Positions 44,975-53,625 of a stretch of 64,000 bases of DNA are shown here, one piece after another. The notes under the pieces are model-generated. The model made no database searches, was not told the origin of the DNA, and saw nothing but the letters and a program-made list of their open reading frames with translations. The translations under genes and the position numbers were made by a program. This stretch comes from Salmonirosea aquatica (lineage in GTDB: Bacteria > Bacteroidota > Bacteroidia > Cytophagales > Spirosomataceae): contig NZ_WHLY01000002.1 in the NCBI RefSeq assembly GCF_009296315.1, forward strand, positions 124,001 through 188,000, read 5' to 3'. Each line of letters begins with the position of its first letter. The first letter of the stretch is position 1.

Positions 44975-44982
44975 CAAATATA
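44975..44982 (-). promoter_or_regulatory. Candidate -7 box of the radical SAM gene
   Basis: On the minus strand TATATTTG matches TAnnTTTG exactly, 28-35 nt before the ATG at 44947, which gives a plausible short leader. A TGTTT about 17 nt upstream could serve as a weak -33 element. Confidence 0.4.
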
Positions 44983-45079
44983 AATAGTATTTTACTTTAA
45001 ACATATTGCTTCTTGAATATTCTGAGTCGGGACGGAATGAAAATTTGCGTGGCTACTTTATGGCTCGTATCTTTTGGCT

Positions 45080-46384
45080 ATGAAAAAAAGTTTATTTTAC
45101 CTGCCTGTTATCGGCCTATTCCTGGGTTTCCTTTCGAAGAGTTTCGCGCAACCTGCCACGGATTCTTTTCTGACCAATTTATTGGCAAAAAATCCCAACC
45201 CTATTTTTCAGGAAGTAATCCGGCATCCCGAAAAGTACCGTCTACAGATCATCTACACCCAAATCGACCGCGACCGGCGGAACAGGCCCACATTCACCAA
45301 CTACCAATTCAACGTAGACAGTACCTTCTATTTCAATCCGGCCTCAACGGTAAAACTACCCCTGGCGATGCTGTCCTTGGAAAAACTCAATCACATGAAG
45401 GTACCCGGCGTCGATAAATTCACGGCCATGCAGTTCGATAGTGCGTTCAGCGGTCAAACCCGCGAATGGCGGGATGAAACCTCGCCGACGGGGTACCCTT
45501 CGATCGCTCATTTGATCAGGAAAGCCTTTTTGGTGAGTGAAAACGATCCGTACAGCCGCATGTACGAGTTTGTGGGGCAGCAAACGATCAACCGGACTTT
45601 GCACCAGAAAGGGTACCCTGATACCCGCATCACGCACCGCTTCGTACGCATGACGCCCGATGAAAACCGCCATACCAATCCCGTTCGGTTTATTCGGGAA
45701 GATGGCTCGCTTATTTATTCCCAACCCGCCGCTTACAATTCCGACCCGTTCGATTTCAGCCGGCTCGATACGTTGGGAATAGGGTACCTTACCAGCGGCG
45801 ATAGCCTGGTACAGAAACCTTTTGATTTTTCAGGGCGAAACAAACTACCGCTGGAATCCCTGCATACACTCCTGGAATCGGTGCTTTTTCCCGAGTCGGT
45901 ACCTGCCCATCAGCGCTTTGACCTCACGCCCGACGATTACAGCTTTTTGTACCAGTACCTTTCGCAGTTTCCCGGCGAAACGAATTATCCCAAGTACGAT
46001 GCCGAACAATACTACGACAGCTACGCCAAATTTTTTTTCCAGGATAGTCTGCACCATCAGGTACCCAAGGGGGTGCGGATTTTTAATAAGGTGGGTTGGG
46101 CTTACGGCTTCCTGACCGATGCTTCCTACGTGGCCGACTTTCAAAACGGGGTAGAGTACCTGCTGTCTGCCACGGTCTACGTCAACCGCGATGGGATACT
46201 AAACGACAATCGGTATGAGTATGAAACCGTAGGTCATCCGTTTTTATATCAGTTGGGTCAGACCATCCATCAGTACGAACTGACGCGGAAGCGCAAGTAC
46301 CGTCCCAATTTGGATCGGTTTGCTATTTCCTATGAAACCCGTACGCAGGATGCCCGCCCCATCGTGCGGGATGTCGATAATTGA
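45080..46384 (+). CDS. Class A beta-lactamase-like secreted serine hydrolase
   Basis: The 434-residue exported protein has the penicillin-binding/beta-lactamase fold: SxxK in NPASTVKLPLA (nucleophile Ser near residue 93), an SDN-like SEN in LVSENDPYSR, and KVG in FNKVGWAYG where KTG is usual. It is much longer than true class A beta-lactamases (about 290), with an extra insertion between SEN and KVG. It is therefore more likely a peptidase or esterase of cell-wall peptides than a resistance enzyme. The ATG at 45080 (MKKSLFYLPV) starts the signal peptide; an in-frame TTG lies two codons earlier. Confidence 0.85.
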   Translation: MKKSLFYLPVIGLFLGFLSKSFAQPATDSFLTNLLAKNPNPIFQEVIRHPEKYRLQIIYTQIDRDRRNRPTFTNYQFNVDSTFYFNPASTVKLPLAMLSLEKLNHMKVPGVDKFTAMQFDSAFSGQTREWRDETSPTGYPSIAHLIRKAFLVSENDPYSRMYEFVGQQTINRTLHQKGYPDTRITHRFVRMTPDENRHTNPVRFIREDGSLIYSQPAAYNSDPFDFSRLDTLGIGYLTSGDSLVQKPFDFSGRNKLPLESLHTLLESVLFPESVPAHQRFDLTPDDYSFLYQYLSQFPGETNYPKYDAEQYYDSYAKFFFQDSLHHQVPKGVRIFNKVGWAYGFLTDASYVADFQNGVEYLLSATVYVNRDGILNDNRYEYETVGHPFLYQLGQTIHQYELTRKRKYRPNLDRFAISYETRTQDARPIVRDVDN

Positions 46385-46424
46385 AGTGCCTACCTACTAA
46401 CCTATTCCTAACCAATTTCCTCCC

Positions 46425-47507
46425 ATGAAACCCCTATCGTTTCTGTTGCTCTGTATGCTCGTATTTCCTTCCTATGCCCAAACTCCCGTTCGCATTGCCG
46501 TGGTTGGCCTGAGCCACGGGCACGTGGGCTGGGTGTTTAACCGAAAAGATAAAAAAGACACCGAACTGGTGGGTATTTATGAAAAAGACAAGGCGCTGGC
46601 CGACCGTTTCATCAAACGCTACAACCTGGATCCCAAGCTGTTTTTCGACGATCTTGGCAAAATGCTGTCGGCGACCAAACCCGATGCGGTTACTGCCTTT
46701 GGTCCTATCAATGAGCATGTGGCGGTAGTACGGGCAGCCGCTCCGCTGAAGGTACACGTGATGGTGGAGAAACCCCTGGCCACTACTTACGCCGATGCCC
46801 TGGAAATCGCGGCCCTGGCGCAACGCTATGGGATCAAAGTACTCACCAACTACGAAACGTCCTGGTATGCCAGTAATCAATACGTGCAGCAAATGGTCGA
46901 GGACGGTAAATTGGGCGAAATCCGTAAGGTAATGGTCAATGACGGGCATCAGGGCCCGCGTGAGATCGGCGTAAGCGACGAGTTCTTTGCCTTCCTGACC
47001 GATCCGGTCAAAAATGGCGGCGGGGCAATTACCGATTTTGGCTGCTACGGTGCCAATCTGATGACCTGGCTGATGAAGGGCGAAAAGCCGCTTTCGGTTA
47101 CTGCGGTGACGCATCAGAACAAGCCCGAGATCTACCCAAACGTAGACGACGAGGCCACTATCATTCTGCAATACCCCAAGGCACAGTGTGTCATTCAGGC
47201 TTCGTGGAACTGGACCTTCGGACGTAAGGACATGGAAGTGTATGGTACCCAGGGATATGCTGTGGCAGTGAATGCGACCATGGTTCGGCAACGCTTCCAG
47301 GAAAAAAGTCCGGAAGAAACCCTTAAACTGGAACCTCGGCCTGCCCCTTACCTCGATCCATTTTCGGTACTTGCCGACGTTGTGCAGGAACGGTTGACGC
47401 TGGATAAGAACGATTTATACGGGTTGCCCGTCAATATAACGGTAGTACAAATCCTGGAAGCTGCCCGTAAATCCGCACAATCGGGCAAAAAGGTAATGAT
47501 TAACTGA
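46425..47507 (+). CDS. Secreted Gfo/Idh/MocA-family oxidoreductase
   Basis: The 360-residue protein has a signal peptide (LLLCMLVFPSYAQ) before the Rossmann motif RIAVVGLSHGHVGWV. The EKPLA motif (VMVEKPLATTYADALE) carries the Lys-Pro of the active site, and the C-terminal alpha/beta domain contains GGGAITDFGCYGANLMTW. Most relatives oxidise or epimerise sugars and inositols with NAD(P). A periplasmic location would require a tightly bound cofactor. It follows the serine hydrolase by 40 nt on the same strand. Confidence 0.88.
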   Translation: MKPLSFLLLCMLVFPSYAQTPVRIAVVGLSHGHVGWVFNRKDKKDTELVGIYEKDKALADRFIKRYNLDPKLFFDDLGKMLSATKPDAVTAFGPINEHVAVVRAAAPLKVHVMVEKPLATTYADALEIAALAQRYGIKVLTNYETSWYASNQYVQQMVEDGKLGEIRKVMVNDGHQGPREIGVSDEFFAFLTDPVKNGGGAITDFGCYGANLMTWLMKGEKPLSVTAVTHQNKPEIYPNVDDEATIILQYPKAQCVIQASWNWTFGRKDMEVYGTQGYAVAVNATMVRQRFQEKSPEETLKLEPRPAPYLDPFSVLADVVQERLTLDKNDLYGLPVNITVVQILEAARKSAQSGKKVMIN

Positions 47508-47689
47508 TTGGGCCAAAATATTTGTATTTCAAAAAAAACCAACAATAATCAACTAATAATCAAATAATTAACCTTATTTATTGTATATATTTACCATAGG
47601 GGCTACCCTATTATTTTAAAATAAATTAGGAGTTATCATTTTAAAGCTCCTACTTTGTACTCTATTTTTTATCTATACAAAACAATACA

Positions 47690-47881
47690 ATGCAAGAAGG
47701 AACAGTTAAGTTTTTTAATGACACCAAAGGATTTGGTTTCATCTCTCCAGTCGATGGTGGTCAGGACATTTTCGTACACGTATCCGGCCTGGCCGACGAT
47801 ATCCGCGAAAATGACCGTGTGTCTTACGACGTAGAACAAGGAAAAAAAGGTCTAAATGCAGTTAACGTAAAAGTTATCTAA
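47690..47881 (+). CDS. Cold-shock protein (CspA family)
   Basis: This is a 63-residue single-strand nucleic-acid-binding protein. RNP1 reads KGFGFISP and RNP2 IFVHVS. The family melts secondary structure in RNA. Its 182-nt AT-rich upstream region (47508-47689) contains taggag...ctccta (about 47626-47651), a possible leader hairpin, and TACTTTG, which could be part of a promoter. A long leader is typical of temperature-controlled csp mRNAs. A strong terminator follows 20 nt after the stop. Confidence 0.95.
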   Translation: MQEGTVKFFNDTKGFGFISPVDGGQDIFVHVSGLADDIRENDRVSYDVEQGKKGLNAVNVKVI

Positions 47882-47901
47882 TATTTATTCAGGGTAATTT
47901 G

Positions 47902-47934
47902 AAGGGGCTTACCAATCGGTAAGCCCCTTTTTTT
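47902..47934 (+). terminator. Rho-independent terminator of the csp gene
   Basis: aaggggcttacc - aatc - ggtaagcccctt followed by TTTTT is a perfect 12-bp stem with a classic U-tract. Confidence 0.95.
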
Positions 47935-47979
47935 GTGGTCAGCATTAAATCGCAGTAAAAACCGCCGGAGGCTGAGATT

Positions 47980-48762
47980 TTACCGTAAATCTTCTTTGAA
48001 ACTATCCTTAGCCAGCCGCACCTGCAAACGCAGATTGACAGAACGGTCATTGGGATTGTTCCGACCGCCGGAACCAATGCTTATTCCACCGCCTCCAAAG
48101 CCTCCTCCACCGTAGCCGAAACCACCGCTGCCCATCCCCACACTGATATTCGGTGAAATACCTGATCCCAGGCCGCTGCTACCTTCGGTCTTGATGGCTA
48201 CATCCAGTACTTCGGCCTGACGGGCTGTGGCATTCAGCCGCTCAAAGGGGATGGAAAGTTGCTCGGTGAGTTCCTGATTTTCGTCCAGCGCAATGTGAGC
48301 CCGGATACCCGTTTGGTTATCGACCAGATTGACAAACCGCTCACCCTGCCGGTCTTTCCAAAGCGCTTCTTTGTTGAAAGCCTCCAACATCCGGTTCAGA
48401 CTCAGGCTATTGGGTAGGTCGATCTGCATTTTTTGTAATGCCTTTTTATCGTCGCGTGTTACAACCGGGAACACCAGCGAGTAGTCGTCCCGTTGATTGC
48501 CAGGGCTGAAAGTCACCCGCATGCCGCTGGTGAGGATTTGCTTTACAGTAAGAGGATCACGGGTTTTGAGCGTGATATAAACGTATTGCTCGTCATTGAT
48601 GACACCATACCGCAGCCGTGATTGCTGGTCCAGACCGTCCAGTTTACCCTGATCGACGTACGTAAACGGGGCATTCCATTTGGATTCGTACGGGATGGTT
48701 TTGGAGGAATTGCATCCGGCAAGAACCAGGGCTGTTAATACTAAAACACTTAAAATTTTCAT
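47980..48762 (-). CDS. Lipoprotein with glycine-rich tail, unknown function
   Basis: The 260-residue lipoprotein has signal MKILSVLVLTALVLAGC. It continues with a domain of about 180 residues (KWNAPFTYVDQGKLDG, RLRYGVINDEQYVYITLKTRDP) that recalls the sugar-binding-like CBM9/DOMON fold in pattern only. A low-complexity segment of Gly/Ser (GSGGFGYGGGGFGGGG, about 212-235) leads to a basic end. An ATG 12 nt upstream (48774) is an alternative start. Function unknown. Confidence 0.78.
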   Translation of the reverse strand: MKILSVLVLTALVLAGCNSSKTIPYESKWNAPFTYVDQGKLDGLDQQSRLRYGVINDEQYVYITLKTRDPLTVKQILTSGMRVTFSPGNQRDDYSLVFPVVTRDDKKALQKMQIDLPNSLSLNRMLEAFNKEALWKDRQGERFVNLVDNQTGIRAHIALDENQELTEQLSIPFERLNATARQAEVLDVAIKTEGSSGLGSGISPNISVGMGSGGFGYGGGGFGGGGISIGSGGRNNPNDRSVNLRLQVRLAKDSFKEDLR

Positions 48763-48946
48763 GGTACTATTCATAGATTAGTGGGTAAGTTCACATTCAG
48801 GGAATTTAACGTTGCAATCGGCATAACCGTACAATTCCGGCCTAAAATTGGTGGCAATTCCTTTCTGATTCGCCTCTGTTGAAAAAGAAAGGCACTATTT
48901 TGAAAATAGCCCGAATTAGCCTATACTTGAAGGTAACCCTCTCAGA

Positions 48947-51181
48947 ATGAAAAAAATCTACCTGTTTGCCTTCATCTCTAGCCTAACTACATTGAACCCT
49001 TTTGGGGTAAAAGCTCAGGAGCGTTACCCCACTCCTTCCATGCAGGTAACTCCGACCGAGGTACCCTTTACCATCGACGGTGAACTGATTGAAACGGAAT
49101 GGGGCCGGCACCTGGTTACCGATCAGTTCTGGCAGTACTTTCCAACGGATTCGCTGAAAGCTCAGCATCGCACGGAGGTATATATGACCTACGATGAAAA
49201 TTTTCTTTATATCGCCGCCCAGTGCTATGCCGACGGCAACAAGTTCATCGTCCCCTCCTATCGGCGCGACTACCGCGCAACGGGTAATGACAACATCAGT
49301 TTTGTGTTCGATACTTTCCAGGATCAGACCAACGCTTTCCTGTTTGGCATGAATCCGTTCGGTGTCATGCGCGAAGCCCTTATCTCCAACGGTGGTTCCG
49401 ATACGCAGTTCTTCAATACCTACTGGGACAACAAATGGCAGGGAAGCGCCAAAATGTACGATACCTACTGGACGTGTGAGCTTAAAATTCCTTTTAAAAC
49501 CCTGCGGTTCATTGACGGAAGCACGTTCTGGAATTTTATGTGTTACCGCTTCGATTCCCAGAGCAATGAGCAGTCTACCTGGGTGCGAATTCCGCAAAAT
49601 CAGTTGATTTTCAACCTGGCATTCACCGGAAAGATGGAATTTGAAAAACCGCTCAAAAAACCGGGGGCCAACCTGGCCTTCATCCCCTACGTGCGGGTCG
49701 GCGGAGCGGCCGATCATTTGAAGGTACCCCGCCTGCGAACTCCGCTCAATTCGGTGGGTGCCGACCTGAAGGTAGGTATCACACCGGGACTAATTCTGGA
49801 TGCTACCATCAATCCTGATTTCTCGACCGTGGAGGCCGACAGGCAGGTTCAGAACCTTACGCGGTTTGACATTTCGCTCTCTTTCCCCGAGCAGCGGCAG
49901 TTCTTCCTCGAAAACTCCGACCTGTTCGGTACCTTCGGCAGTCAAGAACCCGTTCTTTCGGGCCTGGGCAATCAAAACTTTACGCCCTTCTACTCCCGGC
50001 GGGTTGGCCTGGAAGTAGACACCACCACGGGTACCTATACGCCCATCCGCATCGTGTCGGGTGTACGGTTGAACGGCAAAATCAGCAAAAGCCTACGGGT
50101 CGGGCTGCTCAATATCCAGGCCGCCCGCGACGAAGAGCGCGGCATCTCTGACGCCAATACCACCGTGGCGGTTATACAGAAAAAACTATTCAGTCGCTCC
50201 AATATTACCGCCATGCTGGTAAATAAGGAGGTTTTCAATCCGGTGGTCGGACAGGACCGTTACAACCGGATAGCCGGACTTGAGTACAATCTGGCCTCGC
50301 CCGACAACCGTTGGCAGGGCAAGGCCTATTACCACCAGGCTTTTACTCCCGGCAACCTGGATAAAAAATTCAGTACCGGCGCTTCGCTGGTGCGCAATAT
50401 GTACCGCTACCAGGTGGTATGGAACCACTTCTACATTGGTGAAGGCTTTGAGGCTGAAGTAGGGGTGGTACCCCGCCGGAATGTATTTCGGATCAATCCC
50501 CGCTTTCTGTTCAATTTCTACCCCGGCAATCGTTTTATCAATAAACAGTCTGTGGGTGTAAGCTATGAGGAATACCGCAAACTGAATACCGGTCTCACTG
50601 ACCAGTCCATCGGCATAATCGGAGAAATCACTACCAGCCGGAACGCCGTTTTCACCTGGCAGGTAGCCAATAACTATACCGTGCTGCTGGCCAATTTCGA
50701 CCCAACCCGCAGTGGTAACCTACCCCTCAGGCAGGGAACCAGTTATCGCTACACCAACGCGCAGTTCAATTACATTTCGGATCGGCGGAAACTGATATCG
50801 CTGGAAATGAAAGGAGTCTTTGGCCAGAATTTCAACGGGGTGATTGCCAGTCTGACCGGTGCCGTCATTTATCGTTTCCAGCCCTATGGTACCCTCAATC
50901 TGAATTATAGCCTGAGCCACATCACCACCGCCCACGGCAAAGGCAACTTGCTCCTCATCGGTCCGCGGACGGATGTGACTTTCACGCGGAGTCTGTTCTG
51001 GACCACCTTTTTTCAATACAACAACCTGACCAACAACATCAACCTAAACAGCCGTATCCAATGGCGTTTCCGGCCCGTATCGGATTTTTTTCTGGTGTAT
51101 TCCGACAATTACTTTGCGGATTCGTTCCTGGTCAAGAACCGGGCCATCATCGCCAAGCTCACCTACTGGCTTAATTTATAG
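48947..51181 (+). CDS. CBM9/DUF5916 outer-membrane protein
   Basis: The 744-residue protein has a signal peptide and a family-9 carbohydrate-binding-like domain at about 35-225 (FTIDGELIETEWGRH, SFVFDTFQDQTNAFLFGMNP, WTCELKIPFKTLRF). The DUF5916 region follows to the C-terminus: PDFSTVEADRQVQNLTRFDISLSFPEQRQFFLEN and then many amphipathic strands, consistent with an outer-membrane barrel. The DFSxVExDxxxxNLTRF...PExRxFFxE segment is diagnostic. Some annotations link such proteins to hydrolases, but no activity can be shown here. Confidence 0.9.
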   Translation: MKKIYLFAFISSLTTLNPFGVKAQERYPTPSMQVTPTEVPFTIDGELIETEWGRHLVTDQFWQYFPTDSLKAQHRTEVYMTYDENFLYIAAQCYADGNKFIVPSYRRDYRATGNDNISFVFDTFQDQTNAFLFGMNPFGVMREALISNGGSDTQFFNTYWDNKWQGSAKMYDTYWTCELKIPFKTLRFIDGSTFWNFMCYRFDSQSNEQSTWVRIPQNQLIFNLAFTGKMEFEKPLKKPGANLAFIPYVRVGGAADHLKVPRLRTPLNSVGADLKVGITPGLILDATINPDFSTVEADRQVQNLTRFDISLSFPEQRQFFLENSDLFGTFGSQEPVLSGLGNQNFTPFYSRRVGLEVDTTTGTYTPIRIVSGVRLNGKISKSLRVGLLNIQAARDEERGISDANTTVAVIQKKLFSRSNITAMLVNKEVFNPVVGQDRYNRIAGLEYNLASPDNRWQGKAYYHQAFTPGNLDKKFSTGASLVRNMYRYQVVWNHFYIGEGFEAEVGVVPRRNVFRINPRFLFNFYPGNRFINKQSVGVSYEEYRKLNTGLTDQSIGIIGEITTSRNAVFTWQVANNYTVLLANFDPTRSGNLPLRQGTSYRYTNAQFNYISDRRKLISLEMKGVFGQNFNGVIASLTGAVIYRFQPYGTLNLNYSLSHITTAHGKGNLLLIGPRTDVTFTRSLFWTTFFQYNNLTNNINLNSRIQWRFRPVSDFFLVYSDNYFADSFLVKNRAIIAKLTYWLNL

Positions 51182-51193
51182 AAAATTATACGC

Positions 51194-51973
51194 ATGAATG
51201 CTACCTACTGGACTTTCATCATCGCTTCCATTTTTTTGCTTGCTTTTATTTTCTGGGCGGTAAAGACCAACTATCTAAAAAGAAGGCATCCCGTTTTTTC
51301 AAATTCCTGGCGCGCTATCCTGGAAGATAAAGTCTCATTTTACCAAACTCTGACCGCCAGCGACAAGGCACGATTCGAAAAAGAAATCCTGTATTTTATC
51401 AATCGTATTACTATTACAGGGGTGGAAATGGAGATCGACGACACCGACCGCTTGCTGGTAGCTTCGAGCGCCGTGATACCCCTGTTTGGTTTTCCTGAAC
51501 TGCGTTACCGGAACATCAGCGAGGTTCTACTGTATAAGGGTACCTTCAACGCCGATAATCAGACGGAAGGTGAGGCCCGGAATATTCTGGGTAAGGTAGG
51601 TTCGGGTACCATGAACCGCCTGATGATCTTGTCGTTGCCCGCGCTGCATCAAGGGTTTGAGAATGAAAAAAGTAAAAACAACGTGGGAATTCACGAATTC
51701 GTCCATCTCATCGACAAAGCCGACGGCGTTACCGACGGTATTCCGGAAAACCTGATGCAGAAGCAGTATGTGCTTCCCTGGCTGCAGCTGGTACACCGGG
51801 AAATCGAAAAAATCAAAGAGAACGAGTCGGACATTAATCCTTATGGTGCGACCAGCGAAGTGGAGTTCCTGAGTGTGGCGAGCGAATATTTTTTCAATCA
51901 GCCCGATTTATTCGCAGAGAAACATCCCGACCTCTACGAATTAATGACGAAGATGTACCGGCAGGAGCCTTGA
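51194..51973 (+). CDS. MtfA-like zinc-dependent peptidase
   Basis: The 259-residue protein has one N-terminal membrane helix (FIIASIFLLAFIFWAV) and a metallopeptidase domain with HEFVHLIDKADGVTDG (zinc HExxH) and the third ligand Glu in SEVEFLSVASEYFFNQP. This is the M90/MtfA pattern, named for the E. coli protein that binds the Mlc repressor. It starts 12 nt after the DUF5916 gene and is probably co-transcribed with it. Confidence 0.9.
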   Translation: MNATYWTFIIASIFLLAFIFWAVKTNYLKRRHPVFSNSWRAILEDKVSFYQTLTASDKARFEKEILYFINRITITGVEMEIDDTDRLLVASSAVIPLFGFPELRYRNISEVLLYKGTFNADNQTEGEARNILGKVGSGTMNRLMILSLPALHQGFENEKSKNNVGIHEFVHLIDKADGVTDGIPENLMQKQYVLPWLQLVHREIEKIKENESDINPYGATSEVEFLSVASEYFFNQPDLFAEKHPDLYELMTKMYRQEP

Positions 51974-52007
51974 AGGCACCCCTCATTGTGCCCATTTTTT
52001 AAAATAT

Positions 52008-52034
52008 CACCCCCTCTCCGGTTGGAGAGGGGGT
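52008..52034. terminator. Strong hairpin between convergent genes
   Basis: caccccctctcc - ggtt - ggagagggggtg is a 12-bp stem. On the minus strand atattttaaaaaa follows, so it can serve the SusD gene (minus). It is of the 'CCCTCTCC...GGAGAGGG' kind that recurs between genes in many bacterial genomes. Confidence 0.65.
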
Positions 52035-52070
52035 GAGGGTAGGTAGTCAGTATTCGGACTTTGGAATTGC

Positions 52071-53519
52071 TTACTTCGCAAACCACAATTTCAGCCGCAT
52101 GGTATTCTGTCCTCCCTGACGCGTGAGGGCCTCGTTGAAATTGACGTAATTCAACGACTCTTCCGAACCCGGGTAGGCCAGGCGCGTGGGAATGACATCG
52201 TTGTTGGCGTTGGAAGCGGGCGCTTTCAGCGCGGGGATCCCCGTGCGGCGGTACTCCGTCCAGGCTTCCAGACCTTGTCCGTAAAGTGCGATCCATTTTT
52301 GTTCCATGATCTGCACATAGCCTTCATTACCACTTTTTAAAGCGTTGGTGGCCAGGTACTCGGGCGAAACCGTCAGATTATACTGCTTGAAAGACGCCGT
52401 TATTGCATCTTTGTAATTGGTGGCGGCATCTCCCGCGGAGGCTATGCCCTTGAAGGCAAGTTCGGATTTTATGAAAAGCAATTCGGCGTAGGTCATGAGG
52501 ACTCCCGGCGCGGTAGCAGCCGTAAAGTACGATCCTACCTTGGAAGTTTTTGATAATCCCAGGGCGTTGGCGTCGGAATTGGACAGTCCGTTGGGTACCC
52601 CTTTGTAGTCGCCTCCATCGGCAGGCAGATCGGCGTACACGGTCAGACGCGCATCGTTCAGACTTTTCAATTTGTTAACGATCGTGGCACTGATCCGGTG
52701 GTCGTCGCGGGTCTTGCGGTTTTCGTTGACCGGATTGTTGTTGGGTGCGCCTGAGAGGTAAGCCAACTGGACATTATCGGCGTTTGAAGCCAGTACCGGG
52801 TACTTCCCAGGATCGCCGAGGATGCGGTTGATGTCTGCGGAAACATCCACTTTACCGTTCATGCGGTTCAGGATGCGAAGGCTGAGTGAATTGGCAAACT
52901 TCTTCCATTTCAACATGTTACCTCCCAAAAGGATATCGCCGGAAACGGCCATATCGGCGTTGTTCAGCACAATCATATCATTCGCTGCTTGTAAGGTTTT
53001 CACCAGATCCACATAGACGTCCTTCTGCGCATCGTAGGTAGGTTTCAGGGTACCCTCGATCCCCTTGATCGCGTCATTATAAGGAATATCACCGTACAAA
53101 TCGGTCAACACGCTGAATACCCACGAACGCATGATCAAAGCCACGGCCTTATAATTGGAGTTCTGCGTCTCATCGGCGATTTTGATAATCCGTTGATAAT
53201 TGGCCAGCGGCTCAACGTAAAAATCCCGCCAGCCGTTGGAGATCACGTCGTTCGTCACGATGTACCGATCCGCGTCGGTGTACTGGATACGTGCCCAATG
53301 CTGGGCGAAAAGATTACCCACATCCTGCCCCAAAGAGCCACCGACGTACATATCGACGGCACTCTGAATACCGTAGGGCAGGAATAGATCCGCCGAAGCC
53401 GAGGTAGGGTTATTGGGGTTGGTATTGATCGCCTCAAAATCCTTGGTACAGGAGCTCACTACCCCCAGCATGACGGCCAGGAGGGTAGCTTTTTTGAAAA
53501 ATATTGGTTTCATTTTCAT
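52071..53519 (-). CDS. SusD/RagB-like lipoprotein, second pair
   Basis: The 482-residue surface lipoprotein (lipobox VSSC) starts KDFEAINTNPNNPT, typical of SusD_2. TPR-like segments (ALIMRSWVFSVLTDLYGDIPY, LKWKKFANSLSLRILNRM) and EAWTEYRRTGIPAL follow. It partners the SusC gene 106 nt upstream. No catabolic, sigma or FecR gene accompanies this pair, so its ligand cannot be guessed. It converges on the MtfA-like peptidase gene. Confidence 0.93.
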   Translation of the reverse strand: MKMKPIFFKKATLLAVMLGVVSSCTKDFEAINTNPNNPTSASADLFLPYGIQSAVDMYVGGSLGQDVGNLFAQHWARIQYTDADRYIVTNDVISNGWRDFYVEPLANYQRIIKIADETQNSNYKAVALIMRSWVFSVLTDLYGDIPYNDAIKGIEGTLKPTYDAQKDVYVDLVKTLQAANDMIVLNNADMAVSGDILLGGNMLKWKKFANSLSLRILNRMNGKVDVSADINRILGDPGKYPVLASNADNVQLAYLSGAPNNNPVNENRKTRDDHRISATIVNKLKSLNDARLTVYADLPADGGDYKGVPNGLSNSDANALGLSKTSKVGSYFTAATAPGVLMTYAELLFIKSELAFKGIASAGDAATNYKDAITASFKQYNLTVSPEYLATNALKSGNEGYVQIMEQKWIALYGQGLEAWTEYRRTGIPALKAPASNANNDVIPTRLAYPGSEESLNYVNFNEALTRQGGQNTMRLKLWFAK

Positions 53520-53625
53520 AGTAAAGTTTATGAATCAATGCGTTTATGTGGAAGCGGTAGAACGTAATAATAGTCGCTTGATGACTCGTTATAACACCAC
53601 CCTTACTTTGGGCCTTCGTGCCTCC

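Noticed and set aside
45080-46384. A beta-lactam resistance gene
   Set aside because: Length, the KVG motif and the genomic context do not fit class A resistance enzymes; a housekeeping hydrolase is more likely.
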